Source of the DNA: Stenopsyche tienmushanensis
Lineage: Eukaryota; Arthropoda; Insecta; Trichoptera; Stenopsychidae
NCBI GenBank assembly: GCA_008973525.1
Contig: WACJ01000264.1
Location: 455,051-519,050 of the forward strand
Length of the DNA: 64,000 nucleotides
Direction of reading: 5' to 3'
Position numbers and translations under genes: made by a program. The stretch's first letter is position 1. Each line of letters starts with the position of its first letter. The notes below the pieces were generated by a model, which saw nothing but the letters and a program-made list of their open reading frames with translations, was not told the DNA's origin and did not search any database. Below are positions 35,032 to 46,168 of the stretch, piece after piece.

Positions 35032-35058
35032 TAACGTGTCGTACACTGGTGTCAGATC
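35017..35058. repeat. 12-bp-stem inverted repeat with TGT...ACA spacer
   Basis: GATCTGACACCA (35017-35028) and TGGTGTCAGATC (35047-35058) surround TTGTAACGTGTCGTACAC. Looks like two LTR-L/PBS-type junctions head to head, or two abutting element ends. Confidence 0.7.
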
Positions 35059-35060
35059 CA

Positions 35061-36235
35061 ATACAATTTGTATTTTTTAAGTATTTTCACGGGCGAATGT
35101 AAGACAAAGTATGCCGATTAAATGATACAAGACGTTTTTCTGCTAAATATCAATACAAAATATATATTTTTGATGGTTTATCATGATTTATATGTTTTTG
35201 TACGGTATATATGGATTATATCGAAGCCTCGTAACAATGATCTCGTCCGTTTCTTTATATCGAGAGTAAAAGTTCCTTAATGAGTTATATAATATTTGCG
35301 TCAAGTCAGCATTCAGCGTATTATATCGAGATTTAATGATGTCTCACACAAAGCCCCAACGAAGCGGAAGGCTATAAAAAATATTTACGAAGTTTGCCAA
35401 TAAAAGTTAAAGGGACGCATCGTGGGAAACGACGCAATGCGAGAGGATCGGATACAAATGGAATTATCCGTACTTAGAGATAATTCCAGGATCACAAAGG
35501 TAAAATGATTCCGATGGAATGGAGTGCCTTCGAGGATTGCGCATCTTGGGCGTATCCGATGTCATATAGCCTGCCGAAATTATCGCGCGAAGGGTTGGAT
35601 CTTCTGGATATTAACGGGATGGAAATATTGTTGCGTCATCGGCCGGTGGAAGCTGCGGGGTAATAAAAAGAGTTTTAAAGTGTGCTCGGGACAAATGGTA
35701 GATATGAGCGCGGAAAGAGAATGAAACGCCGCCGGGGGTTGGGCGCTTAGGGGTTGGGGCGCAGAGGCTCTGTCTAGAAGACGTGATGAAAAAAATGGCA
35801 CTTCGTTTTGAGGCTTTCAGCTAGTGACTGCGGCGTAACGAGATGATAGTCAGGGGGAAGCCCATAAATTGAAATCTGCAAAGAGGAGGCAGAATTAGAT
35901 GCGGAATATCACACAAGTCGTGAGTGATTGCTCCGTTGAGGCGGATGACTGGAGCGCCGATCTGCAGTACAGGGAGGCCTGAAAGTGTTTTCGCAATTAC
36001 GACAGACGTGGCGTCGCGACGCTAATTGCTTCCGTAATAGGGTGCTAAATAAAAACTTTCCTCGCGCTGTATAAAGCCTTCCTTGATGTATTTAAAACCC
36101 TGACACAAAGCCCGGGGATAACAAAAATAGGTTAAAATTCCCTATGAAATATTCGACTTAATAAGATGACTTTTATTGTTAAAGTTCAGGCTATAATAAA
36201 AAAAAAATGCGTGAAAGCCTCACGCAGTAGAACTA
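35061..36235. other. Repeat-poor intronic stretch
   Basis: No family recognised; 35400-36050 is moderately GC-rich. An open frame at 35524-35724 has no domain. Confidence 0.4.
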
Positions 36236-36360
36236 AACCTTTTTTCCATTTGTCAACAGGAATCGTTATTTAAAAGATGTGTTTGTGTTATATATAATAA
36301 AATAAGTTTGCTATTGGTGTAGCGGTTGCTTTATAATATATATAGACACACACAGCGGCA
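36236..36360 (+). repeat. Fragment related to the outer part of the FB arm
   Basis: TTTTTCCATTTGTCAACAGG, GTTATATATAATAAAATAAG and GGTTGCTTTATAATA match 9930-10045 in the same orientation. Confidence 0.6.
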
Positions 36361-37044
36361 CGGCACATGGGCTCGTTCGTCCGCCGCCGCGTCTAATTTT
36401 GATCCACGAAACTGAACTCCACTTCATATTAAACACTTTCGTCGAGTATCATAAAAGGGCAAATAAATAATATTTTAGAGAATTCCATATTTTAATTAGT
36501 TCCATCTGTAATGTGCCTCCATATGTAAAAGCTGTAGAATATAAAGAAACGTGTCTCCTTCACAATATATTAAATCCATCATATGTCGAAGCGATGTTGA
36601 ACGAGTGGAGCCTGCGGTATTAAAGGACGAGCGCTCTTTGAAGTAGCTCTTAGTTTTGGCATCTGCTCTTGGCGGTGATTTTTGGTTGTGGTTTTAGGAA
36701 GCACGCGACTTAGAAAATGGACCCCATTGAATGAGTTGGGGGCTCACGCTTCAATACTAAAAACTTACATCTGGGAATAAGCGGTTTAAACGCAGAGGAA
36801 ATCCGATTAAAGATGACTCATTTGGTGTCTTGTGGGTGGGAGTTTTAATTAGCCGAATAAAAACATTAAATAATAGTGTTGTTAATATGGGACTATTTTA
36901 GGTTCAAATTGGTGTAGGACAAAATAAGATTACTGGACGTCAGTTTTCAGTTTAGGGTTTCGCCACTTAAGTTTGCGTTATCCCCGATCTCGTCTTATCT
37001 AGCTCCCGAGTGCTCATGCGAGGATCAGTTCATGGACGGTAGAC
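36361..37044. other. Intronic stretch
   Basis: Nothing recognised with confidence. Confidence 0.35.
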
Positions 37045-37235
37045 ATGGCGTCCGATCACAAAGCGCTCATTCGAAGTGTCAGCGGTCTGAAAAGTGGACC
37101 AGTTGGGCACGCAAACCTTGTGACTTCCGAAGTTATGGGGTAAAATGCATCTTAGGGATCTTTTACAATCCATATGATTGTGGAAGCCCAAATATCAGAT
37201 AGTATGTATAGGTGGCTCACACCATATGAGGAGAA
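37045..37235 (+). repeat. RepD copy 8
   Basis: ATGGCGTCCGATCACAAAGC, AGTGTCAGCGGTCTGAAAAG and GGGGTAAAATGCATCTTAGG. Directly precedes the LINE remnant. Confidence 0.7.
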
Positions 37236-37249
37236 TTAGCATGGATGCG

Positions 37250-38190
37250 AGAAAATCTATGATTCTAGGACGGCTCATGCTCAATATTGGAGGACCAAAG
37301 CCGTGCAGAAGACATACCATAAGCGAGGTAATACACTCGATCCTTCTGTACGATATGGCATGAGTCGCTTAGACACGAAAGCTACAGAAGGAAGCTGGCC
37401 GGGGTCCAGCGGCAGGGAGCGCTCCGAGTCACCATAGCATACAGAACTGTATCTGAAGAATACTCCCGCGTGATTTCCAAGCAAAGAAGAGGGCCTTGGA
37501 CTACGAAGATCCTAAAAATCGCAAGGAACATGACCAGAAACTGAGGGAAGCCTGGCAACGGAGATGGGATCTGTCCAGCAAGGAAAGATGGACCCACTGA
37601 CTTATCCCGGTCATAAGTCGGTGGAGGGCCCGAGAACACGGCGAAACAACCTACCGCTTGACGCAGGCGCTCACTGGGCACGGATGCCTTGGTGCGTACC
37701 TGAAGCGGATTGACAAAGAACCATCCGCTACGTGCCACCACTGCCAAGCGGAGGTCGACGACGCATAGCACACCATCATTGGCAAACACTCGGAGTAGCT
37801 GAGCTCATCGACAACATGGTTCACAGCTGATGGAAAGCAAGAAGAACTGGGACCTTTGGCGTGAATACGTAGAAGAGATTCTGAGTGCCAAAGAGGGCAG
37901 TGAAAAAGAGAGACGTAGAGCGCTTCTCCAACAATAGAATAGGGCCAATCACCTAAGGCCAGACTACCTGTCCTCTTAAAGCAATGTGGAAAACAATACC
38001 AGGGAGACAGAGAAGGACCAGGGAAGGGTTTAGTGGGTACAATCCTACACTACCCAATAAGGGTGTCTTGTGTTCTTTAAGCCCACTCATGGAATACCGT
38101 GTGTGCGAAGATTCCCCTCCCACAGGAAAAAAAGTGAGGAGAATTACCCTCTCTTATATGCAAATATTTCCCTAATATAAGTTTAGTTTT
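37250..38190 (+). mobile_element. R1-clade non-LTR retrotransposon, 3' part
   Basis: Broken frames give the end of a reverse transcriptase and its C-terminal zinc-knuckle region. 37260 onward reads ILGRLMLNIGGPKPCRRH then SEVIHSILLYDMA; 37390 onward KLAGVQRQGALRVTIAYRTV then SEEYSRVI; 37555 onward WQRRWDLSSKERWTH and VISRWRAREHGETTYRLTQA; 37720 onward ATCHHCQAEVDDA then HTIIG, the Cys-x2-Cys...His type tail of R1-like elements. Several stops and frameshifts are present. The 5' part and ORF1 are absent, and the 3' untranslated end has a relative at 50085. Confidence 0.8.
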
Positions 38191-39599
38191 TATTTCTAGC
38201 TGGTCTCTTTCTAGACATGAACATTAAATTCAGTTTTGCATTTTGTTGTGGATGAGATTCCAAAACGGACCAGCTTGGGATAAGGATCCCCATGTCGTCG
38301 ATCACTATGTTACTTGTTGTTCTTGAGCTGGATTTAATCATGCTTGGGAAAGAGGTGCATCGTCATATAAAAGTCTCGCAGTTGGGTTCTCACTGTCTGA
38401 CTTTATAAATGCATATCTTAGACAAACCCTATTCTAATAAAGAATTGAATTTTGATCAAATTAAATCAATATTATGTAGTAATTTTAAATCCACGCCATT
38501 GGCTGGTGCCCGCTTAAATGGCGTGTATTGGTCCAAATAAAATTCGGAGGAATTAAATAGGGAGCAATGTAAGAAGGATATCTCTCCGATTATTTGGTGT
38601 TAAAAGGGAACAATATGCAATTAAGTTGAGCTACTACCCAGCGCCGTTGGAGGGGGGGATTACTTTAATTGGATTGTACAGTAATGTACTGAAATTGGAC
38701 CGTTAAGATATTAATGTCGCTTTTTGAATTATTCGCTCATTCCGCCGGCTTAAACTGAAAACAAAACTTGTTAAACGCGCCAAAATTTAGCAGATTAAAC
38801 ATAATTGACTTGGAAGTATGTTCTTCCCGAATAATTTTATCTTCGGGTCTTTTTTGCGCGCCTAAAAATACGTCTGATTACCACCCCCCCGGGGGTGTAA
38901 TTTGTGCTTAACGCATGAAAGGTCCGGGATTGGAAATTGAAGCATGACACCCCGTTTCCCATTATCGACGTATCAATGTGATGTCGTGCACAACAATGTG
39001 ACTAGCAATCACAGCCCCGAATAATGAACTCTTAATAAACCAAAAAAAAAGTATTCGTAGCACGCCATCGCTTGGATTCTTTCGTTTTTCTTCTTGTCAT
39101 TGGAGCTCAATCCATTTTTTGTTGTTGTTTGGGTTTTATTTTTTGCGTGGGAGGTTGAAATTAATAATGGGCGCTTATTAGAGTGTACCATAAAGGATGT
39201 CGCATATGGTTTATGGCCGATGATCGTTCAAAGTATGGTAGTTGGAAAAACTTGCTCAGCAATTCAATTCTTTCATGCATTGCCACTTGGAAACGACTAT
39301 GAAATGTGAGCCACCTTAGAAAACTGGGTTTCAAATAAATTTTCACCGGGGTGTCTTATGAGAAGACATTTGCACGGAATGCATTTTGAAAGTCGTTTTT
39401 GAATTGATGATTATATGAGGATATAAATTTGAGCTTTATCGCGACATTAAATCGTCCTTAAAATCCAGCTGCTAGAGGAAATTCGGTTTCCATCTAACAA
39501 TCGAAGCTTTTACATTGTGAGATTATTTAGATCCCTCAAAAATTTAAAGAATTCAAGAATATATTCAAATTGAGATTTCGCACGGATAACAGGTTAAGA
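38191..39599. other. Repeat-poor intronic stretch
   Basis: No family recognised. Homopolymer runs and a small CpG-rich patch at 38860-38960. Confidence 0.4.
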
Positions 39600-39690
39600 G
39601 AGCGCGTGACGTCCTCTCCACTGGAAGAATTTACTATGACTGAACAAAATGGCCGACAAATGCACCACGCCAGGTGCGCTTCTAGTTACT
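39600..39690 (-). repeat. RepD 5' end
   Basis: AGAGCGCGTGACGTCCTCTC, GGAAGAATTTACTATGACTG and AACAAAATGGCCGACAAATG: the RepD 5' block, ending beside mar3. Confidence 0.65.
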
Positions 39691-39691
39691 T

Positions 39692-40434
39692 TTAGGTTGG
39701 GGAATAAGTTCGTAGCGTTTATATATGAAGTCTTAGAATATATAGTCTTAGAATTGGAATATCCAGGAGGTAAAAAGCAATATTTTCGACACCAAATCTT
39801 CTTCGCTTTTCATAGAGGTCAAAAAGCTGCTGAAGCAACCCGGGACATTTGCAACGTACATGAAGAATCTCAATCATCTTCATTAAATGAGATTTGCGGT
39901 CATAAACAGCGTTTTTTGTACCGAATCGTCACGGGAGATAAAAAATGGTGCCTATACATAAACATGGAGCAAATAAAGAAATGGGTGACTCCAGGAGATA
40001 TGCTAAAGTCGAGAATCAAGCCTGACTTCTATCCAAAGAAGGCCATGATCTGCGTTTGGTGGGACTGAAAGGGCATGGTGCATTGGGAAATGCTCAAAAA
40101 GAATACCACGATCAACAAGCTCAGCTTCACCACGTGAAAGAAGCTATTTAACTGAAAAGATCCCATCAACAAGGCCAAACCATACTCCTTCAAGACGACG
40201 TCAGACCCCATGTTGCACAAGTTATCAAAGTCGCACTCCATGAGCTCGAATGGGAAGTCATTCAGCATCCGCCGTATTCTACAGACCTTGCACCGACGGA
40301 TTACGGAGGTGGGAGGAGGTTGTAAACAGTAACAGTGAATACATAATCAATTGATTTATTGTTAAAAATATTGATTTTTGTTTAAATTTAAAGTTTTTTA
40401 ATAAAAACGCTACGAATTTATTCCCTCAACCTAA
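39692..40434 (+). mobile_element. mar3 mariner, both ends present, two internal deletions
   Basis: The ends TTAGGTTGGGGAATAAGTTC and (reversed) TTAGGTTGAGGGAATAAATT are terminal inverted repeats. The 139-codon frame to 40068 reads KKQYFRHQIFFAFHRGQKAA, then jumps by deletion to RFLYRIVTGDKKWCLYIN and IKPDFYPKKAMICVWWD, around the first catalytic Asp. Frameshifted remains continue to the second Asp region and then jump to RWEEVVNSN-like C-terminal code at about 40305. A dead 743-bp derivative of a roughly 1.3-kb element. Confidence 0.85.
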
Positions 40435-40569
40435 TACATTGTATGTGCCATTATATTGATATTAGTATTCAATATGAGCATCATGCTGAACTATGTAGAA
40501 TGCTTATCAATGTTTAAGATCCACAATTATTATTTATTCAAAATTTGAGTTAAAATGAGGTTTAACTCT

Positions 40570-40710
40570 TTAATGTAACTCGTTGATGAGTAATCACGCA
40601 TATATGCGTTCGTACTCCTGTGATACGGTATAAGTATTCTCACACATCGAATGCGTAGATTAATAAATCAGAGACAGAGACGGAGAGAGTGTTTTTTATC
40701 TCATCATACA
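40570..40710. repeat. RepH-like copy followed by RepG-like tract
   Basis: CTCGTTGATGAGTAATCACG with ATATGCGTTCGTACTCCTGT resembles RepH; CAGAGACAGAGACGGAGAGA resembles RepG. Both diverged. Confidence 0.4.
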
Positions 40711-40879
40711 CTCGTACGTCGATGGCACCGTGCTGTAAAGGCACCCCTACACGTCTAAATATTTTTAAATATTAATTTAATTTTTGATATTGTACTTCTA
40801 TTTTTAATACATTATAGTTGAAAACCATCAGATATGGCGTCTTTTTAGATCGCTATTGGTCTTTGTGTATATCAATTGT

Positions 40880-41288
40880 CCCAAATCTATCAACGGTGTT
40901 AAGGTTCATTTATAAGGTTCATACAAACTTTAAATAGGCGACAAATATGTATGATTAATTGAAGGCATTGCAACATGAATGGATCGCTGTATAGGCCGAT
41001 TTACGCTGTGGTCGGGGGCCACGTCGTTCAGACGCGGAAATCGCACCCTCTCATTCAATATGGACGTGTATGCGCATAGCTCATACACGCAAATATGCAA
41101 TTCGTTCCGATTCGATGCACTGTTATTATAGATCAATTTGAATCAATTGTAAGGGAAGTATTGGATTTAAAAAAATATTAATATGAGTTATTGGAATTGC
41201 AAAATTAATTAAAACATAATTTAAAAATAATAATAAATTCGCCACTCATTCATATTAAATCTGCAGACGCATACGCCCCCATATATAA
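40880..41288 (+). repeat. RepA copy 2
   Basis: GGCCGATTTACGCTGTGGTC, GGGGCCACGTCGTTCAGACG, CGATTCGATGCACTG and GCAGACGCATACGCCCCCAT, collinear with copy 1. Confidence 0.65.
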
Positions 41289-41359
41289 TTATTGTTCGGG
41301 ATAAGATAGCAAGATGGTAGTTCTAGCTTCATATAAATAGAAATAACTTAATTTTATCT

Positions 41360-41465
41360 CTTTGATGAAAATGCACGCATATATTGCGTGCGCACTCGAT
41401 TGATCCGGAAAGAGTATGCCCGCACATGTGGCGTGCAACGCTCCATAGCGCTTTATTTTCAATGC
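41360..41465. repeat. RepH copy
   Basis: TTTGATGAAAATGCACGCAT, AGAGTATGCCCGCACATGTG and GCTCCATAGCGCTTTATTTT, inverted relative to copy 12183. Confidence 0.6.
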
Positions 41466-42750
41466 CATGTTTTTATACTTGTATCTCACGTTTTTAAATA
41501 GTTCAGGCGCTTAAGTTCAATGCTGAAAATATTTGATTTCGTGTTCAGCTATGCGAAATTCGAGATAAAATATCTCCCTGCGCGTACGAATTCGAATATA
41601 AATGTGGTTCTCTGTTAAAATTTGAGTCTATGCGGATGGAGTCAGTATTTTGGCATAATCCGAATACAAAATATGCATTCCGAACATGTTTCAAAACTCC
41701 CAACACGTCTGACCACCCCATTCGAGAAGACCGCAATTTTGCAGCACAAAGGTTATTGCATGGATTTTTGACTTGCATATAGGAGAAGAATACGTGTAGC
41801 CCTTTTGTGGGGCTTTGTTTTACAAACAAACACTATCTCCCGTTTTGCACACTACATAAAGGAGCCCGAGCGGCAGGGGTTGAATTACTATCGGGTCGGG
41901 TTTTAACCGGACCCTTGTAAAAATAATTTGCGAGTTCTTCAGCGAAAATATTTTTATGGCCCTCAGTCTCATTACAAAGGTGGCCCGGGCACTCATTATA
42001 AATGGGGATCGAGATACGAAATTCGGTCCGAAATCCGGGCACAAAGAGACGCCAAAACGGGAGACTGGAGTACGTGGTTTGATTTATGTGTGAAATTTTA
42101 TCAGCCATAACAATTTTTATATTGTCGGGATCGGATGCTGCTTTGAAGAAAGACACTTTTAAATATCACCCGGAGACGTGAGGATCCTTAGAGTTTGCGT
42201 CTGGCTATTCGGTAATTCGGGAAGACATAATAAACTTTCACGACCGCCATTAAGCGCCGGGAAACTGCTCCGGAGCAATTGCATTCTGATTCCGCCAAGT
42301 GTGTTACGATTTTTAATAAGAGGATATAATCGCACTGTGTTGATCCCGGATAAAGGATAATCCGCATGTTTCCTTAAATTAATTAAAAAATAAATTCCGC
42401 AGCAAATATTTGCACTGCATAGCGCCATATTATCATGAGGCTCCTTTATGAAAACGACCCGCTTGGATGAGAATAATTTGTAATTTAATAACATAATTTT
42501 CCAGATCTCTTCGGCGGTCCATTAATTAAATTGATGTGCTTTCAATGCAAATATTCCCATAAGTAATTATTTCGAGCATGGTAATGTAATGGCTATGAAG
42601 CATATAGGGGTGAAGCGTTGGTGTGGTTATACCCCCGGTAAATTTCGCAATGTTCCCTTGCATTTTATCAGATTGAATCAATATAGATGCTGACGAATTC
42701 ATTTTAAATCATTGACATGTCCGATATCACTGTTTTAATGTTGATGCATC
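41466..42750. other. Repeat-poor intronic stretch
   Basis: No family recognised. Both strands have ~60-110-codon open frames in the same CpG-containing segment (41830-42490), none with a domain. Confidence 0.4.
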
Positions 42751-43283
42751 ACTCAATAAGTTCGTAGTTGGCGTGAATTTTGTAATTTTCAAAATAATGC
42801 AAAAATACCGTTCAAAAAAATCAAAGGCATTTGTTCAAGAAGACATAAAAAAGTGCATAAAATAGTTTTGATCGATCGTAAAATGAAGTTGTTTGGGTTA
42901 GTTGACAACGTAAAGATGTCAAAAGGCAGTGTATTCAACATTTTGCATCAATATTTGTCCATGAGAAAGCTTTGTTCAAAGTGGGTACCGCGTTTACTCG
43001 CAGTCAATCAAAAGTCACAACGCGTCGATAATTCGGAGCGCTGTTTGGAGATGTTTCAGAACCAAATCGGCAGCCAGCTGAGTGGATAGCAACCGAAAAT
43101 AAGAAAATGCCCCAAATGAAGATGAAAAAGTGTTTGCAAATCTAAAAAGAAAGCTCCAAAGAAAGAGATTTCACTACAAAGGAGAAGTGATTGCCGAAAT
43201 TGAAGCCTATTCAGAAGTGGTCTTACAAAAAATGAACTATAAAACGCTGTTGTTATATTTATCATCCTACGAACTTATTGAGT
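42751..43283 (+). mobile_element. mar4 mariner, 533-bp deletion derivative
   Basis: Perfect 17-bp terminal inverted repeats ACTCAATAAGTTCGTAG (42751-42767 and 43267-43283). The frame 42853-43089 reads HKIVLIDRKMKLFGLVDN, VKMSKGSVFNILHQYLSMRK and LCSKWVPRLLAVNQKSQRVD: the mariner helix-turn-helix region and linker. After a deletion, C-terminal code (FANLKRKLQRKRF, VIAEIEAYSE) continues from 43130. The catalytic core is gone. Confidence 0.85.
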
Positions 43284-43554
43284 TATGTGCTATATTTAAG
43301 TTGTACATTTTTAAAAAATTGTCCAAGTCACACTTACCAAATATGGAAATAGTTTGTCAATTTGTGTATCGCGCGGTAACGCTTAATATTTAAATTAATG
43401 TTTTAATATGGGATATAAGGGAAAAATATAAATTATATTTATTTTATTTTGTTGATTTATTATAAATATGAATAAATATAAAAATATTGATTTTTGTTTA
43501 TAAGATCTACTGTACGTTAATTTTATTATACTTATATTATTTGAAAGAGTGCAA
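43284..43554. other. Very AT-rich stretch
   Basis: Nothing recognised. Confidence 0.35.
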
Positions 43555-43750
43555 ACAATAAGTTGGTAAAGTTTTATTGCAATCGAATGAACTTTATGGC
43601 AGCGCATAAAATACGAACAAACAAATATGTATCTTTGTTTATTAGACTATGCTTATGTTATTCACGCAATTTTTAACAATAAGTAGACGAATTTTCATTG
43701 CAATCTGATGAATGGTATGGCAGCGCATTACATACGAACAAACAAAGATT
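43555..43750 (-). repeat. Two RepC copies in direct tandem
   Basis: GCAATCGAATGAACTTTATGG...CAGCGCATAAAATACGAACAAACAAA and, 130 bp on, GCAATCTGATGAATGGTATGG...CAGCGCATTACATACGAACAAACAAA share unit and orientation, minus relative to 24440. Confidence 0.6.
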
Positions 43751-43969
43751 ATTTTTTTCATCGATATCTTATCCAGAAAAATTCACTTTAACTTTACTCT
43801 TATATCTTGCAATGCTTAATCTGATTTTTAAAATATAAAGCATTTTTGTTGAAGAATTTTTATATATTAAATTATATAAGATTTATATTAAAGAAATATG
43901 ATTTTATATATATTAAATTATATATTATTTTATTTTATATCCTGGTCCTGGCGCTCTGAGCGTGGGGGA

Positions 43970-44235
43970 GAAACTAGCTAGATTTTATAAATTAAAACAA
44001 CAACAACAAAAACTAGCTAAAAAAATGCCCTAAAAGATGAAGAAGAGGCCACTAGGTTTGTGTGTCCAACCGGTCCACCTTTCAGACCACTGACACTTTG
44101 AATGAGCGCTTCGCGATCGGACACCATGCTTGGACATGTAAGAGGTGGCGGAAGTGCGAAATGACCTCTCTGTTGGTAAAATTTACTGTGACTGAACAAA
44201 ATGGGCGATAAACACGTGGGAGCAAATAAACAAAT
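43970..44235 (-). repeat. RepD copy 9
   Basis: Tail block ACTAGCTAGATTTTATAAAT, core CCAACCGGTCCACCTTTCAG and TTCGCGATCGGACACCATGC, then the 5' block TTTACTGTGACTGAACAAAA. Confidence 0.75.
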
Positions 44236-45743
44236 AATTAAGATCCCTTCTACAATACACGCCTAGTATTTTTTGTTAAAGACAAAAGTTAAAAGATACC
44301 TAAGCGTCACATTTGGATGACCCTATATGTTTTTGTAAGGATGTATTCCATAATGGCATACATGGTTTGTCAATTTAATAAGCGTGTACTTGGGGCCAAC
44401 TATTGGAGTAATTTGAAATATTATGCACATCACTCCCAGGAGGGCCTTCATAACTTTGAGACGGATTGTGAAAATTGACAAGATTAATGATTTCGGATGT
44501 CATGTCCCTGTGGTAAATCAAATTCGATCCGAACTTATCCAGGACACCCTCCCAAGCCCTTCGCGCCTGAGGCTGCAGATCTGCGAAAACACAATCTAGA
44601 CCTCTTTAATTTATGGGGCTTTAATTTGTTTGCAGCAAACAGGGCCCTATTTAAGTTTGAGGAAGGGGCACAACTTGGCCGGGTTGCGATTAGCTGCGAA
44701 CTATACCCGTGACGCAACTCGGAATAAGAGCCTCAAAAAGCTTCCCGTGTGGGGTCGCTCGAGGCCCCTCGTGCGATGGGTCATTTTTGGTCTCATTGGC
44801 GCTTAATTGCATTCGACACCTCACCCCTGCGGCCATAACCTCAGCTCTTACATATTCAAATGAAGGTGCCGGGAGCCGGTGCCGTAAGATTTACGCGTGG
44901 GGTCCCGCGGGTGCCGAAATCGTCCCGGCGGGGAGTCAAACCCCTGACAAAGTGGTCGGCACGCGTCGCCAATACCAATGAGCTCCTCCTCCACCTCATT
45001 CTAATGTATGGCGGCGCGTGCACTGCCGTACTTTCACTCCTTTTTTCCCCGTCGGGCATTACTTATTCTTTACGAGATCGCAATTAATATATCAAAGGTC
45101 GACGCGTGTCGCCATCCAGCGATGGCTTCGCGCTATCGCCGCTAAAAAATAACCCCAATTTGAGTCCGAGCCCAAGGAAATAGGCACGCATATAAATTAA
45201 CGACGAAAAAATTTAAATCGCCGCATTATTCATAGCGGCAATGAGACGCTTTTTCGGAAAAAGTCGGACGTTTCCTTATTATGCCGGATTTCTTTCGCAT
45301 CCTCCCACGGACGTAAACGACCCCGGACATTAAATGGCTGAAAATATAAAACCGCAAAATTGCTCCGCTGGAAGGTCGCGAAGTGTCGTTTGCGTGTTGG
45401 CTCAGATCGTCGAACAAATGGGGCATACATATTAATTGCTCAATATCTGACAAGATTGACATCTTAAAAAACATTTGATCATATGATTTTATCCTTCTCT
45501 GATCCTTCTTCACCTTCCCAAGATTTATATCGCAGTATTTATATAATGCAAGAAATATTATTTATTTCAGATATCATACAAATTTGTATAGAAATTTCTA
45601 AAATATAAACAAAAAAAATCCGATAAGGCAAGTTTAGGATTACTTTATTAGCAATAAGTTTGTCAATCGGTTGGTCTAATCGAGTGCGATTCAGATGAAT
45701 CCCAGATTTTTGCTGCACAAATTTATTAGCGATATATAAACAT
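44236..45743. other. CpG-rich, repeat-poor block (44490-45440) with flanks
   Basis: 44700-45300 is visibly richer in G+C and CpG than its surroundings. None of the window's repeat families occurs in it. Overlapping open frames of 60-95 codons on both strands have no domain and probably reflect base composition. Could be an intronic regulatory region. Confidence 0.4.
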
Positions 45744-46168
45744 TCCTTCATTAGAAATGCATTTATTCCATAGGACAGGAAGTTTCAAAATCTCAGCTGA
45801 TGCTGAGCAGATGTGGGATCTACCTTGCTGATTTTCAGATACAATAAAATGGACACTACCTATACTAATATTAACCACTGACACAATCTCGACTATCTTA
45901 ATGCGGCGATCGTCCTCTATAAGCTTACTTACTGTTCGATTATTATTTTCGTTGATGCTCGCTACAGGACGCCACGTATGACAATCATTTTGTACAATAT
46001 CTCGATATTCGCGAAACTTTTGGACCCAATCAAAGACTTGGGTCTTATTTAGAGTAGTATTGGCGAACTGAGTCTCAAGTCTTTTCAAAAATTTACGCCT
46101 TTGTTTATGAGAAAACGAATAACTACGCTTTGCGCAACAAAGAATGACACTTCCGGGTTATATTTGAA
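45744..46168 (-). mobile_element. mar1 mariner, deletion derivative
   Basis: The 120-codon minus frame 45726-46088 reads TTLNKTQVFDWVQKFREYRD, then NENNNRTVSKLIEDDRRIKI: the N-terminal helix-turn-helix of mariner transposases. After a deletion only the C-terminal end is left (KLPVLWNKCISNEG and onward). The mar1 end TTCCGGGTTATATTTGAA lies at 46148-46165. All catalytic residues are lost. Confidence 0.8.

Noticed and set aside
37382..37789. 135-codon minus frame
   Set aside because: Shadow of the R1-type LINE coding on the plus strand.
40029..40268. 79-codon minus frame
   Set aside because: Antisense of mar3 transposase remnants.
43555..43750. CRISPR-like direct repeats
   Set aside because: Only two diverged units of a dispersed repeat with irregular spacing, in a eukaryotic sequence.
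44535..45059. Nested gene in the CpG-rich block
   Set aside because: Frames of similar length occur on both strands, as expected from GC-rich sequence; no domain or splice evidence.
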